Assembly (NCBI GenBank): GCA_017998095.1 | Contig: JAGODU010000098.1 | Span: forward strand, 1 to 15,163 | DNA from: Prolixibacteraceae bacterium | GTDB taxonomy: Bacteria > Bacteroidota > Bacteroidia > Bacteroidales > Prolixibacteraceae | Length of the DNA stretch: 15,163 bases | Reading direction: 5' to 3' | Shown: positions 1 through 7,646 of the stretch, one piece after another | Layout of the letters: each line of letters opens with the position of its first letter | Numbering within the stretch: position 1 is the stretch's first letter | Position numbers and translations under genes: made by a program | The notes under the pieces: generated by a model | Databases searched by the model: none | The model's input: the letters and a program-made list of their open reading frames with translations, nothing else | What the model was told of the DNA's origin: nothing

Positions 1-1
1 G

Positions 2-175
2 ATATCAGCTACGATTTATACTCACTATAATGAAATACTAAACTTCTTTGATAACCGAAGCACAAATGCTTCTGATGAATCATTCAATGCAAAATTAAAA
101 GCTTTTAGATCAAATTTAAGAGGAGTCAGAGATATTACTTTTTCCCTTTTTAGAGTAGCTAAAATTTATGCTTGA
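2..175 (+). CDS. ISAon1-type DDE transposase, C-terminal end (cut by window edge)
   Basis: An open frame enters from the left edge and ends at TGA 173-175, giving the last 57 residues of a transposase. The visible part contains HYNEILNFFDNRSTNA followed by DESFNAKLKAFRS and a terminal SLFRVAKIYA. This matches the conserved C-terminus of the ISAon1-type (ISL3-like DDE) transposases common in Bacteroidota. The Glu in DESFNAK is probably the last acidic residue of the DDE catalytic triad. The enzyme would cut and rejoin the ends of its own insertion sequence. The N-terminal part and left end lie outside the window, so it cannot be judged whether the element is intact. The family call rests on remembered motif similarity. 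Confidence 0.8.
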   Translation: MSATIYTHYNEILNFFDNRSTNASDESFNAKLKAFRSNLRGVRDITFSLFRVAKIYA

Positions 176-211
176 TCCATTATTAATCCACCCTAATGTT
201 GAATTGATCCC
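176..211 (+). mobile_element. Probable right end of the ISAon1-type insertion sequence
   Basis: The stretch after the transposase stop, ending in GTTGAATTGATCC near 210, resembles the short non-coding tail (ending in a TTGATCC-like sequence) that follows transposases of this group. The matching left inverted repeat is outside the window, so the exact boundary and any target duplication cannot be seen. The boundary is inferred. Confidence 0.35.
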
Positions 212-235
212 AAGTTGTGCAAATGTTGTGCAACA

Positions 236-278
236 ATTAAAAACAAAAACCATAACTGACTGATTGCCAATTATGGTT
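236..278 (-). terminator. Rho-independent terminator of tRNA-Val
   Basis: A perfect 8-bp stem (AACCATAA at 248-255 with TTATGGTT at 271-278) lies 13 bases past the tRNA 3' end on the minus strand. It is followed on that strand by a run rich in T (TTTTTGTTTTTAA, 236-250). This is the expected layout of an intrinsic terminator for the tRNA transcript. Confidence 0.7.
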
Positions 279-290
279 ATTTCATTTTTG

Positions 291-365
291 TGGGCGGTGA
301 GGGATTCGAACCCCCGACCCTCTGGGTGTAAACCAGATGCTCTGAACCAGCTGAGCTAACCGCCC
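291..365 (-). tRNA. tRNA-Val (anticodon UAC)
   Basis: The minus strand folds into a complete cloverleaf of 75 nt. The acceptor stem is GGGCGGT/ACCGCCC, the D arm is GCTC...GAGC, the anticodon stem is TCTGG/CCAGA with loop TTTACAC (anticodon TAC, reading GUA valine codons), and the T arm holds TTCGAAT. The discriminator base is A. The 3' CCA is not encoded (the genomic continuation is CAA), so it must be added after transcription. A CCA-adding enzyme is encoded at 7643-9061. The gene stands alone, with its own promoter upstream and a terminator downstream. Confidence 0.95.
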
Positions 366-388
366 GTACTTTTATTTCAAAAGCGTTG

Positions 389-419
389 CAAATATAAAGC
401 AATGTTTCTTTTTGGCAAA
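389..419 (-). promoter_or_regulatory. Bacteroidota-type promoter of tRNA-Val
   Basis: Read on the minus strand this is TTTG (416-419), 19 bases, then TATATTTG (389-396). It matches the Bacteroidota sigma-ABfr consensus TTTG / TAnnTTTG at standard spacing. Transcription would start near 382, about 17 bases before the mature tRNA 5' end. It is the cleanest promoter in the window. Confidence 0.75.
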
Positions 420-459
420 TAAAATTGAAAAAAAAATTAAAATAAGTTTTCTAAATAAA

Positions 460-484
460 GAAATGCCGGATTTACCGGCATTTC
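460..484 (-). terminator. Terminator hairpin after the small HTH gene
   Basis: A perfect 10-bp stem, GAAATGCCGG (460-469) with CCGGCATTTC (475-484), has a 5-base loop. It lies 15 bases past the stop codon of the minus-strand HTH gene and continues into a T-rich stretch (CTTTATTTAG and beyond). It separates that gene from the tRNA promoter. Confidence 0.65.
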
Positions 485-499
485 TAATATTACAAATTA

Positions 500-757
500 T
501 TATTCATGTGATTGTTGTTCAAGGATTTCCCTTGCTCTGTCTAAAATTGTGGAATCATCCAGCAATACAATCCCTCCATCCGGTCCCGGCTCCATATGAA
601 TTCCCACGGATTTGCCATTCGTGTAATTAGCACCTCCAAAATAGTTTCTGACGGTTTCAACTTCTACATTAAACTCTTCCGCTAATTGTCTGATCGAGCC
701 GTCAGGTAAACTGTCTTTGATTTTTCGAAGCTCATTAAATGTTATTTTCTTAGTCAT
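500..757 (-). CDS. Small conserved helix-turn-helix DNA-binding protein
   Basis: A complete 85-residue protein. Residues 6-40 (FNELRKIKDSLPDGS, then QLAEEFNVEVETVRNYFGG) have the spacing of a helix-turn-helix, with VETVRNYF as the likely recognition helix. The second half contains HMEPGPDGGIVLLDDS and a C-terminal helix (TILDRAREILEQQ). I recognise this as a small conserved protein widespread in Bacteroidota, annotated only as DNA-binding; its target and role are not known to me. It could be a regulator or a nucleoid-associated protein. It is monocistronic, with a terminator downstream. A 161-bp gap separates it from the GH3 gene on the same strand, so the two are probably not one operon. No Shine-Dalgarno is visible before the ATG, as is usual in this phylum. 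Confidence 0.8.
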   Translation of the reverse strand: MTKKITFNELRKIKDSLPDGSIRQLAEEFNVEVETVRNYFGGANYTNGKSVGIHMEPGPDGGIVLLDDSTILDRAREILEQQSHE

Positions 758-908
758 GGCACGAAATTTTATAGATTTAATAATTACTTTTTTAAAAATT
801 AATACTCCCTAAATTTAAAAGAATATTTGAATAAGAAAGATGCTTTATAATATCATTTTATATTAAAACACTTATTATTCCTCTTTTGTTTTTCATTATT
901 TAACCCTG

Positions 909-925
909 CAGATGTTAATCATCTG
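909..925 (-). other. Small hairpin over the stop codon of the GH3 fusion
   Basis: CAGATG (909-914) and CATCTG (920-925) form a 6-bp stem with a 5-base loop spanning the TGA stop of the GH3 fusion gene. There is no clear T-run after it, so it may be a weak terminator or a 3'-end stabiliser. The remaining 758-908 spacer is AT-rich and I see no firm promoter in it; a palindromic TAAATTTA at 810-817 is a weak -7 candidate for the HTH gene. Confidence 0.3.
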
Positions 926-3882
926 AATATCTTGTATGTGCCCATGCAATCATATACGGCCTGATGTATCAACGGCCTCAAATTCATTTTCAAAAGCTGG
1001 TTGTTCTCTCTTGTTGGATTAACTCTGTTTGTCATTATAATAACAATAAGCTGATTGTCAGGATCAGCCCAGGCAAATGTTCCTGTAAATCCAGTATGAC
1101 CAAAACTATTTTTACTTGCTGATACTGCCGGATATGCATTTGCTATTAACCTCCTGCCATTGTCAAGATAAGGTTTATCAAACCCAAGACCACGCCTGTT
1201 TTGGTTTTCAGGATATTGGATTCTGGTAAATTCCTTTATAGTTTCTTTAGATAAATAATTAAATCCACCATAATTACCACCATTTAAATAAAATTGCATT
1301 ATAACTGCCAGATCTTGTGTTTTTCCGAATAAACCTGCATTACCGGAAACACCTCCCAAAACAGCTGCAGTTTCATCATGGACAAAACCGCATAAAAGTT
1401 CATTTCTAAATATCTCATCATTTTCTGTTGGTATAAATCTATTCTTTGGAAAAAACCTATACGGATTGTAACAAACGGATTCAACCCCCAGTGGTTTTAA
1501 AAATTCCTTGTTTAGAAAATCCTCATACGAGATACCTGAAATATTGGAAATAACTTCAGGCAAAATAACGAAACACAAATCAGAATAAGTATACACTTTT
1601 GTTGAGAGAAGCTTCGAATCACGGATTTTCTTGAAAATTATATTTTTAAAATCGTTTTCCACATAAAGATTGGAACTTACTCTTGTTGAATATTTTTCAG
1701 AAGGCTTTTCAGAAAAGATCTTTTTTTTATGCCTTCGCGTTAACTCCAATGGCTCAGCATAAAAAGGAATCCAGGGTAAAAGTCTTGCCTGATGAGACAA
1801 ACCTTCCCTTAGAGTGAAATCAGATTTATTTGAATTCTTAAAATCCTCCCAGTAATTACTAAAAGGTACATCAAGTTTTAATATTGAATTTTCATAAAAC
1901 TTCATAATTATTGGTAAAGGACCTGTAATTTTTGTTATCGAAGCCCAATCATATAAATCTCCTTTTTTAACCCGAATTGTGTCTTCATAGGTATGTGTCC
2001 CGTAACATTTATGAAATATTACTTTACTATTTTTGACTATTAACACCTGACATCCCGGATATGCTTTTACCGAAATCCCTGACAAAGCAAGTGAATCAAC
2101 TTTTTTATTAAGAATATCTGAACATATTCCTTCTTCTTCGGGGATTGTATATTTAAATCTGTTTAAATATTCTGTGTCAACTCCACCACCTGCTTTAAAA
2201 TTATCATTAATGGTAACAGGTAGCCGGCCTGTAGCTTTTATAGCTCCAAAAATTAATTGAGATGTCAAATCCTGTATAATTTGATTATCCCCATAAGTCA
2301 AAATAATTCCATACGATTTATCAAGTCCTTTTAAATAATTTAATGCATAGGGATTTCCGAAAAAAGAAATTATAGTCTTATTTTCTGAACATATCTTTTC
2401 AATAGTATTGATTAAAAATTCAGATATTCCGTATTTCTTTGATGGTAACATTCTTGTCCCGTGAATACCTATAATTACAAGATTATAGTTTTTAAGAAAT
2501 GAAAGATTTTTTTTACTCGCCTCCAATGTGTCTATTCCTAAAATAAAATTATCAACACCTGCATATCTGTTTAAACATTCTTGAAAAAAAGTAATAGAAT
2601 CTTCACCAATTGAAATAGAAGCTATTTTAAGTGTATCAATTTTCTTAAGAGGTATAATTGAGTCTGAGTTTTTTAAAACAGTTAATGTTTTTTCAGTAAT
2701 AAGTCTTGATGTAAGATAGTAATCAGTTTTATTAAGTTCTTCTTTTATTCCAGAAATATTTAATGGGTTACTGTCTAAAATACCAGCCCATGATTTAGCC
2801 AGTAATACTTTCCTGCATTTTTCATTAATTTCCTTTTCAGATATTTTGCCCTTGATTATTGCTTCTTTTACTGCATTTATAACTTTATCAGGATTGAGCA
2901 CAAATTCAATAACATCTACGCCTGCCCTGAAAGCTTCTATTGCTGCCTGCTCTTCTGAATAATGAGAAGTAATTCCTTTCATATTCATTCCATCAGAAAA
3001 TATTAACCCGTTAAAACCAAGTGAATCTTTTAAAATGCCTGTAATTATTTTTTTTGAAAGTGTTGCAGGCTTTCTTTCACTATCAATCTCTGACATATAT
3101 ATATGTGCACTCATAATCCCATTAATGCCATTATCAATACATGCTTTAAATGGAATGAAATCTACCGAATCAAGCTGATTATATTTTCGGTTAATAGTCG
3201 GCAAAGTAAGATGAGAATCGAAAGATGTATCTCCATGGCCGGGAAAATGCTTTAATGATACTATCATTTTTTCATCTTGCATTCCTTTGGCTAGTAACAT
3301 GCATTTATTAGCAACTTTCACTGGATTCTGACCGAAAGACCTGTAATTAATAATGGGATTTTCCGGATTTGAATTAACATCTCCAACTGGTGCAAAGTTT
3401 ACATTAATTCCCAAAGACTTACACTGACGCCCTATTTCTTTCCCCATATAATAAAGAAGCGTATCATCTTTCATCGCTCCTAGCCCTATAGGATATGGAT
3501 ACTTAATTGTTGAATCTACTCGAAACGACAATCCATTTTCTCCATCAATGGCAAAAAACAAAGGGATCTTGGTTTTTGTTTTATAGAGATTAATCAGAGA
3601 AGCTAATTTTACAGGCTCACTCTTTAAAAACAACACCCCCCCAATCTTGTTTTCTTCTATAGCCTTAATAACTTTTTCAATGTTTTTTTCGTTCCCATTT
3701 CCACTAGTCCCATTTAATGAAGTAACCATAATAAGCTGCCCAATCTTTTCTTCAACAGACATTTTACTCAGCAAAGAGTCAATTCGATTTGTGTCTCCGG
3801 TAAAAAAAGGATTATCTATTGAAAACAGAGGAATTCTGAAAATCAGCATTATTAAAAAAAATATCAAAAAAAAGTTTTTCAT
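919..3882 (-). CDS. Exported GH3 beta-N-acetylhexosaminidase / SxxK serine-hydrolase fusion (NagZ-AmiE-like)
   Basis: A 987-residue two-enzyme protein. Residues 1-21 are a signal peptide, so it acts outside the cytoplasm. Residues about 31-370 form a GH3 TIM barrel with NagZ-type motifs: KHFPGHGD (211-218), the D222-S-H224 dyad typical of NagZ, and SDGMNMKG with likely nucleophile D297. Residues about 380-560 resemble the second GH3 domain. Residues about 585-980 are a class-C beta-lactamase/esterase fold with S648-I-T-K651 (SxxK), Y766-S-D and H929-T-G. In Bacillus subtilis, NagZ and the beta-lactamase-like amidase AmiE are separate secreted proteins that strip peptide and then GlcNAc from muropeptides. 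By inference this fusion does both. The divergent namZ 66 bp away supports that. The C-terminal half could instead be an esterase or a carboxypeptidase. A G7 tract lies in codons 81-83. Confidence 0.85.
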   Translation of the reverse strand: MKNFFLIFFLIMLIFRIPLFSIDNPFFTGDTNRIDSLLSKMSVEEKIGQLIMVTSLNGTSGNGNEKNIEKVIKAIEENKIGGVLFLKSEPVKLASLINLYKTKTKIPLFFAIDGENGLSFRVDSTIKYPYPIGLGAMKDDTLLYYMGKEIGRQCKSLGINVNFAPVGDVNSNPENPIINYRSFGQNPVKVANKCMLLAKGMQDEKMIVSLKHFPGHGDTSFDSHLTLPTINRKYNQLDSVDFIPFKACIDNGINGIMSAHIYMSEIDSERKPATLSKKIITGILKDSLGFNGLIFSDGMNMKGITSHYSEEQAAIEAFRAGVDVIEFVLNPDKVINAVKEAIIKGKISEKEINEKCRKVLLAKSWAGILDSNPLNISGIKEELNKTDYYLTSRLITEKTLTVLKNSDSIIPLKKIDTLKIASISIGEDSITFFQECLNRYAGVDNFILGIDTLEASKKNLSFLKNYNLVIIGIHGTRMLPSKKYGISEFLINTIEKICSENKTIISFFGNPYALNYLKGLDKSYGIILTYGDNQIIQDLTSQLIFGAIKATGRLPVTINDNFKAGGGVDTEYLNRFKYTIPEEEGICSDILNKKVDSLALSGISVKAYPGCQVLIVKNSKVIFHKCYGTHTYEDTIRVKKGDLYDWASITKITGPLPIIMKFYENSILKLDVPFSNYWEDFKNSNKSDFTLREGLSHQARLLPWIPFYAEPLELTRRHKKKIFSEKPSEKYSTRVSSNLYVENDFKNIIFKKIRDSKLLSTKVYTYSDLCFVILPEVISNISGISYEDFLNKEFLKPLGVESVCYNPYRFFPKNRFIPTENDEIFRNELLCGFVHDETAAVLGGVSGNAGLFGKTQDLAVIMQFYLNGGNYGGFNYLSKETIKEFTRIQYPENQNRRGLGFDKPYLDNGRRLIANAYPAVSASKNSFGHTGFTGTFAWADPDNQLIVIIMTNRVNPTRENNQLLKMNLRPLIHQAVYDCMGTYKIFR

Positions 3883-3895
3883 TCTAATACTTCGG

Positions 3896-3927
3896 TTTTG
3901 CTTACTTAATGAATAACTGTAAATTTA
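3896..3927 (+). promoter_or_regulatory. Candidate promoter of the namZ operon in the 66-bp divergent region
   Basis: TTTTG (3896-3900), 19 bases, then TAAATTTA (3920-3927). The -7 box differs from TAnnTTTG only in the last base and the spacing equals that of the tRNA-Val promoter. Predicted start is near 3934, about 15 bases before the namZ ATG. TAAATTTA is its own reverse complement, so it could also serve the divergent GH3 gene, but no -33 box is seen on that strand. Confidence 0.4.
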
Positions 3928-3948
3928 TAAAATTATGATTCGCTTATC

Positions 3949-5136
3949 ATGAGGCTAATGAACTTTAATTTCTTTCTGCTATTCTTAATTTTTATTTCTA
4001 CGGGAATAAAAGCCTTTTGCGAAACTACTGAACTTAAAATTGTTACAGGTGCTGAGCAATTTGAGAAATATCAACCATTAATTAAAGATAAAAAAATTTG
4101 CCTTGTAGTAAATAATACTTCTCGGATTGGAGATAAACATTTGGTTGATTTTTTACTTTCCCAAAAAATAAAGATTAAGTCAATATATGCTCCGGAACAT
4201 GGTTTCAGGGGTAATATTGAGGCAGGGGAAGAAATTAATAATGTTATAGATACTGAAACAGGAATACCGATAATTTCTTTATACGGGAAAAAGAAAAAAC
4301 CATCAGATTCTGAACTAAAAGGAATTGATGCCATTATTTTTGATATCCAGGATGTTGGTTGCCGTTTTTTCACCTACATAAGTACTTTGCATTACGTAAT
4401 GGAAGCTTGTGCATCAAACAACATTTTGCTTATCATCCTCGACAGACCTAATCCCAATGGAGATTATGTTGATGGCCCTGTATTAAATAAACAATTGAAG
4501 TCATTTATTGGAACAGATCCTTTGCCCATAGTTCATGGATGCACAATAGGTGAGCTTGCCCTTATGATAAACGGTGAAGAATGGCTTGAGGGAAAAAATA
4601 AATGCCCTTTAGAAATTATTTCCTGTAAAAATTATACCCACTCTATGATTTATGCACCCCCTATTAAACCTTCACCAAATCTGCCAAATATCACATCTAT
4701 AAGACTATACCCTTCTTTATGCTTATTTGAAGCTACAAATATCAGCATAGGAAGAGGGACTGAATTCCCCTTTCAGGTTGTTGGTTATCCAAATTCTTCT
4801 TTCGGAAATTTCAAGTTTACTCCTCTTCCCATAATGGGTGTAAGTAATAACCCATTGCATAATGGCTCCTTATGTTATGGCGTTGATCTTAGAAATGTTG
4901 AGACTAATCAAAAATTCACCCTCTCTTATTTTATAAACTCTTTTAAAAAATTTACTGATAAAGAATTATTCTGGAACAGCAAAAAATGGATAGATTTACT
5001 TACAGGTGATCCATATTTCTACTATCAAATAAATAATGGTTTAAATGAAGATGAAATAAGAAAGAGCTGGCAGTCAGATTTAGAAAAATACAAGGCAACC
5101 AGATCTAAATACTTACTTTACCCTGATTTTGAATAA
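3949..5136 (+). CDS. namZ: Exo-beta-N-acetylmuramidase NamZ (DUF1343, GH171)
   Basis: A 395-residue protein with an N-terminal signal peptide (hydrophobic residues 5-20, cleavage probably near 22-25), so it is exported. It carries the DUF1343 signature: PEHGFRG (82-88) and EAGEEIN (91-97), then SLYG (110-113), FDIQDVGCRFFTYISTL (131-147), LDRPNPNG (164-171), GPVLN, and HGCTIGELA (196-204). The founding member, B. subtilis NamZ (YbbC), removes MurNAc from the non-reducing end of peptidoglycan chains. The conserved Glu in PEHG is a likely catalytic residue. Length is normal for the family. The ATG at 3949 is used; an alternative ATG at 3958 would leave a similar signal peptide. The next gene starts one base after the stop, so the two are co-transcribed. 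The divergent NagZ-AmiE fusion supports a role in cell-wall fragment breakdown. Confidence 0.85.
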   Translation: MRLMNFNFFLLFLIFISTGIKAFCETTELKIVTGAEQFEKYQPLIKDKKICLVVNNTSRIGDKHLVDFLLSQKIKIKSIYAPEHGFRGNIEAGEEINNVIDTETGIPIISLYGKKKKPSDSELKGIDAIIFDIQDVGCRFFTYISTLHYVMEACASNNILLIILDRPNPNGDYVDGPVLNKQLKSFIGTDPLPIVHGCTIGELALMINGEEWLEGKNKCPLEIISCKNYTHSMIYAPPIKPSPNLPNITSIRLYPSLCLFEATNISIGRGTEFPFQVVGYPNSSFGNFKFTPLPIMGVSNNPLHNGSLCYGVDLRNVETNQKFTLSYFINSFKKFTDKELFWNSKKWIDLLTGDPYFYYQINNGLNEDEIRKSWQSDLEKYKATRSKYLLYPDFE

Positions 5137-5137
5137 T

Positions 5138-6619
5138 ATGAACCCATACATTTATCTGTCAATCGTTATTGCATATTTCTTTGTATTACTCATTTTATCT
5201 CAAATAGTAAACACAAAAAGACAAAATCATACTTTCTATAACGGAGACAAAAAATCACCATGGTTTATTGTTGCTTTTGGAATGATTGGAACAACAATTT
5301 CAGGTGTTACTTTTATCTCAGTACCAGGAGAAGTTGGAACAAGTTCATTTCATTATTTTCAGTTCGTCATGGGAAATATTGTTGGGTATATAATCATAGC
5401 AACTTTATTAATCCCATTTTATTATAAAAAGAAAGTAATCTCAATTTATTCAATTCTTGAAGAAAAAATTGGTACTGAAGGTCATTTGGCAACATCCGGA
5501 CTTTTTATTATCTCAAAAATAATTGGTGCGTCATTCAGGCTTTTTCTTGCCTCATTAGTTATTCACATTGCAATTTCAGAGCCTCTCGGAATTCCCTTCA
5601 GTATTTCTGTTCTCTTTTGTCTTCTTTTAATATGGCTTTATACTTTCCGAACCGGTATAAAAACAATTATTTGGTCAGATACAATTCAAACAGTGGTTTT
5701 AATAGTAGCAGCCATATCAACAATTATTTTAATAATTCAACAAACTGAAATTCCTCCTCTTTCTATCTTTACAAAAATAAAAGAAAGTGGATCTATACGC
5801 ATATTTGATTTTAATTGGTTATCAACGAATAATTTTTTCAAGCAATTTATATCAGGCATATTCATAACTATTGCCCTAAATGGTTTTGATCAGGATATCA
5901 TCCAGAAAAATCTGACATGCCGGAATAGTCAACTTGCAAGAAAAAACATGTTATGGTTCAGCGCTTTTTTCGGGATTACAGTATTCGTTTTTCTTATACT
6001 TGGTGCTCTCCTTTATTATTATGCAGAAATTAAAGGGATAGAATTGCCAACTAAAACAGACCAGCTTTATCCAATGCTTGCCCTTAACCATTTAAGTTCC
6101 TTTGTTGCGATAATGTTCATTCTTGGAATCTCAGCAGCTGCTTTTTCAAGTGCTGATTCAGCAATTACATCTCTAACTGTTGCATTCTGTGTTGATTTCT
6201 TAAAACTACCTGAAAAAGAAAGAAAAAATAATAACAGCATAAGAACATTGATACATTTAGTATTTTCAATTATTATATTTTTTGTAATAATGTTGTTTTA
6301 CAAAATGAATAATGAAAGTGTAGTTGTTGCAATTTTTAAAGCTGCCGGGTATACTTACGGTCCTATTTTGGGAGTTTTTTTATTTTCATTTTTTATTAAA
6401 AGAAAACCACATAAATATTTTATCATTCCATCTTTAATTGCATCACCATTCTTAACATATTTCATATCAAGAATTGTATATACTTCTTTTAATAATTATA
6501 AATTTGGTTTTGAATTAATCATTATTAATGCTGTTATAACTATACTCCTTCTATTTATCTTTTCATCCCCTACTCCTAAACTAAAACTACTTAATCATGA
6601 AAATACAAAATTCCCTTAA
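5138..6619 (+). CDS. Sodium:solute symporter (SSS family), candidate MurNAc/muropeptide importer
   Basis: A 493-residue very hydrophobic protein with about 12-13 predicted membrane segments, in the inner membrane. SSS motifs are clear: GTTISGVTFISVPGEVG (51-67, first helix of the LeuT-fold core), RTGIKTIIWSDTIQ (171-184), GFDQDIIQKNL (249-259) and SSADSAITSL (337-346, where SSS proteins supply Na+ ligands). The ATG at 5138 is preferred over the TTG at 5129 because it lies one base after the namZ stop; the TTG would overlap namZ and add only three residues. Family knowledge says Na+-driven uptake. The substrate is not readable from the sequence. Operon position suggests a product of NagZ/AmiE/NamZ, such as MurNAc, GlcNAc or a small muropeptide. 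It is translationally coupled to the next gene, which starts inside its 3' end. Confidence 0.85.
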   Translation: MNPYIYLSIVIAYFFVLLILSQIVNTKRQNHTFYNGDKKSPWFIVAFGMIGTTISGVTFISVPGEVGTSSFHYFQFVMGNIVGYIIIATLLIPFYYKKKVISIYSILEEKIGTEGHLATSGLFIISKIIGASFRLFLASLVIHIAISEPLGIPFSISVLFCLLLIWLYTFRTGIKTIIWSDTIQTVVLIVAAISTIILIIQQTEIPPLSIFTKIKESGSIRIFDFNWLSTNNFFKQFISGIFITIALNGFDQDIIQKNLTCRNSQLARKNMLWFSAFFGITVFVFLILGALLYYYAEIKGIELPTKTDQLYPMLALNHLSSFVAIMFILGISAAAFSSADSAITSLTVAFCVDFLKLPEKERKNNNSIRTLIHLVFSIIIFFVIMLFYKMNNESVVVAIFKAAGYTYGPILGVFLFSFFIKRKPHKYFIIPSLIASPFLTYFISRIVYTSFNNYKFGFELIIINAVITILLLFIFSSPTPKLKLLNHENTKFP

Positions 6620-7646
6620 AAATAAAATACAGATTCTTTTTATTGTCACATTTTCAATACTTTCATGCAAATCTGTATGTCAGAACCCGACCGACTGGGA
6701 AACTATAATGTTTTACAATACTGAGAATTTATTTGACACTCAGGATGACCCTAATACAAATGACAATCAATTTCTTTATAATGGAGATAAACACTGGAAT
6801 TTTAACCGTCTTCAAAAAAAATTAAACAGGATATTTCAGGTAATTGCTGCATCAGGTGAAGGAAAACTTCCAGTTATTGTTGGATTATGTGAGGTTGAAA
6901 ATAATAATGTATTGGAATTACTTTTAAATAAAACTCCTCTCGGGAAGCTGGGATATAAATATATCCATAAGGATTCTCCTGACAAAAGAGGTATTGATGT
7001 TGCTTTTCTATACAACAATAAATCATTCTGCCCGATTGAATACAGATTCATTACAGTCAGTTCGGAAGAACACCCTTTAAAAACAAGAGATATTTTATAT
7101 GTAAAAGGAATAATTCAGGAAGACACTCTTCATTTTTACATCAACCATTGGCCTTCAAAATTCGGTGGTGCTATCGAAACAAAAGAATCAAGGGCATTAG
7201 CAGCATCTTTACTTAAAAATGATGTGGAATCTGTTTCTTGTGCTAAAAGTCCAAAGAAAGTCATTATAATGGGCGATTTCAACGATTCTCCTTCAGATGA
7301 AAGCTTAAAAAATGGACTAGGAGCATTGGATTTTGACAAATTCCCTAATCCGGGAGAAATATATAATCTATCGTTAAAGCCCTCTGAAAAAGGAATTGGA
7401 ACAAATAAACATGGAACTCAATGGATTATGTTGGATCAAATAATTGTCAGCGGACAATTACTATATGAAACAGGAGTATATACAAAAAGTGAATGTTTCA
7501 AAGTGCTTTCTTTACCTTTTCTTCTTGAGAAAGATAAAAACAACCTTGGATCAAAACCTTTCAGGACTTATCTTGGATTTAAATACAATAATGGATTTAG
7601 TGATCATTTACCTGTCACACTTAAGTTATTAATTAACCGTAACTAA
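6597..7646 (+). CDS. Endonuclease/exonuclease/phosphatase-family probable lipoprotein
   Basis: A 349-residue protein with a lysine-rich N-terminus, a hydrophobic stretch (11-22) and ILSC24, a plausible lipobox, so it is probably membrane-anchored and periplasmic or surface-exposed. The fold is the DNase I-like EEP superfamily. Visible motifs are FYNTENLFD (39-47), CEVEN with E99 as the likely metal ligand, RGID (131-134), NHWPS (183-187), GDFND (226-230) with catalytic Asp/Asn, and SDHLPV (335-340). Members hydrolyse phosphodiesters or phosphomonoesters in nucleic acids, lipids or inositol phosphates; the substrate cannot be assigned. The start overlaps the transporter gene by 23 bp, so it is the last gene of the namZ operon. 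Its stop overlaps the stop of the opposing cca gene. Confidence 0.8.
   Translation: MKIQNSLKNKIQILFIVTFSILSCKSVCQNPTDWETIMFYNTENLFDTQDDPNTNDNQFLYNGDKHWNFNRLQKKLNRIFQVIAASGEGKLPVIVGLCEVENNNVLELLLNKTPLGKLGYKYIHKDSPDKRGIDVAFLYNNKSFCPIEYRFITVSSEEHPLKTRDILYVKGIIQEDTLHFYINHWPSKFGGAIETKESRALAASLLKNDVESVSCAKSPKKVIIMGDFNDSPSDESLKNGLGALDFDKFPNPGEIYNLSLKPSEKGIGTNKHGTQWIMLDQIIVSGQLLYETGVYTKSECFKVLSLPFLLEKDKNNLGSKPFRTYLGFKYNNGFSDHLPVTLKLLINRN

Noticed and set aside
412..630. 72-codon plus-strand open frame across the tRNA promoter and HTH gene
   Set aside because: It runs antisense through the terminator and the HTH gene, has no family resemblance, and is explained as a shadow of the minus-strand gene.
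5129..5137. TTG start of the symporter overlapping namZ
   Set aside because: The ATG at 5138, one base after the namZ stop, is the better coupled start.
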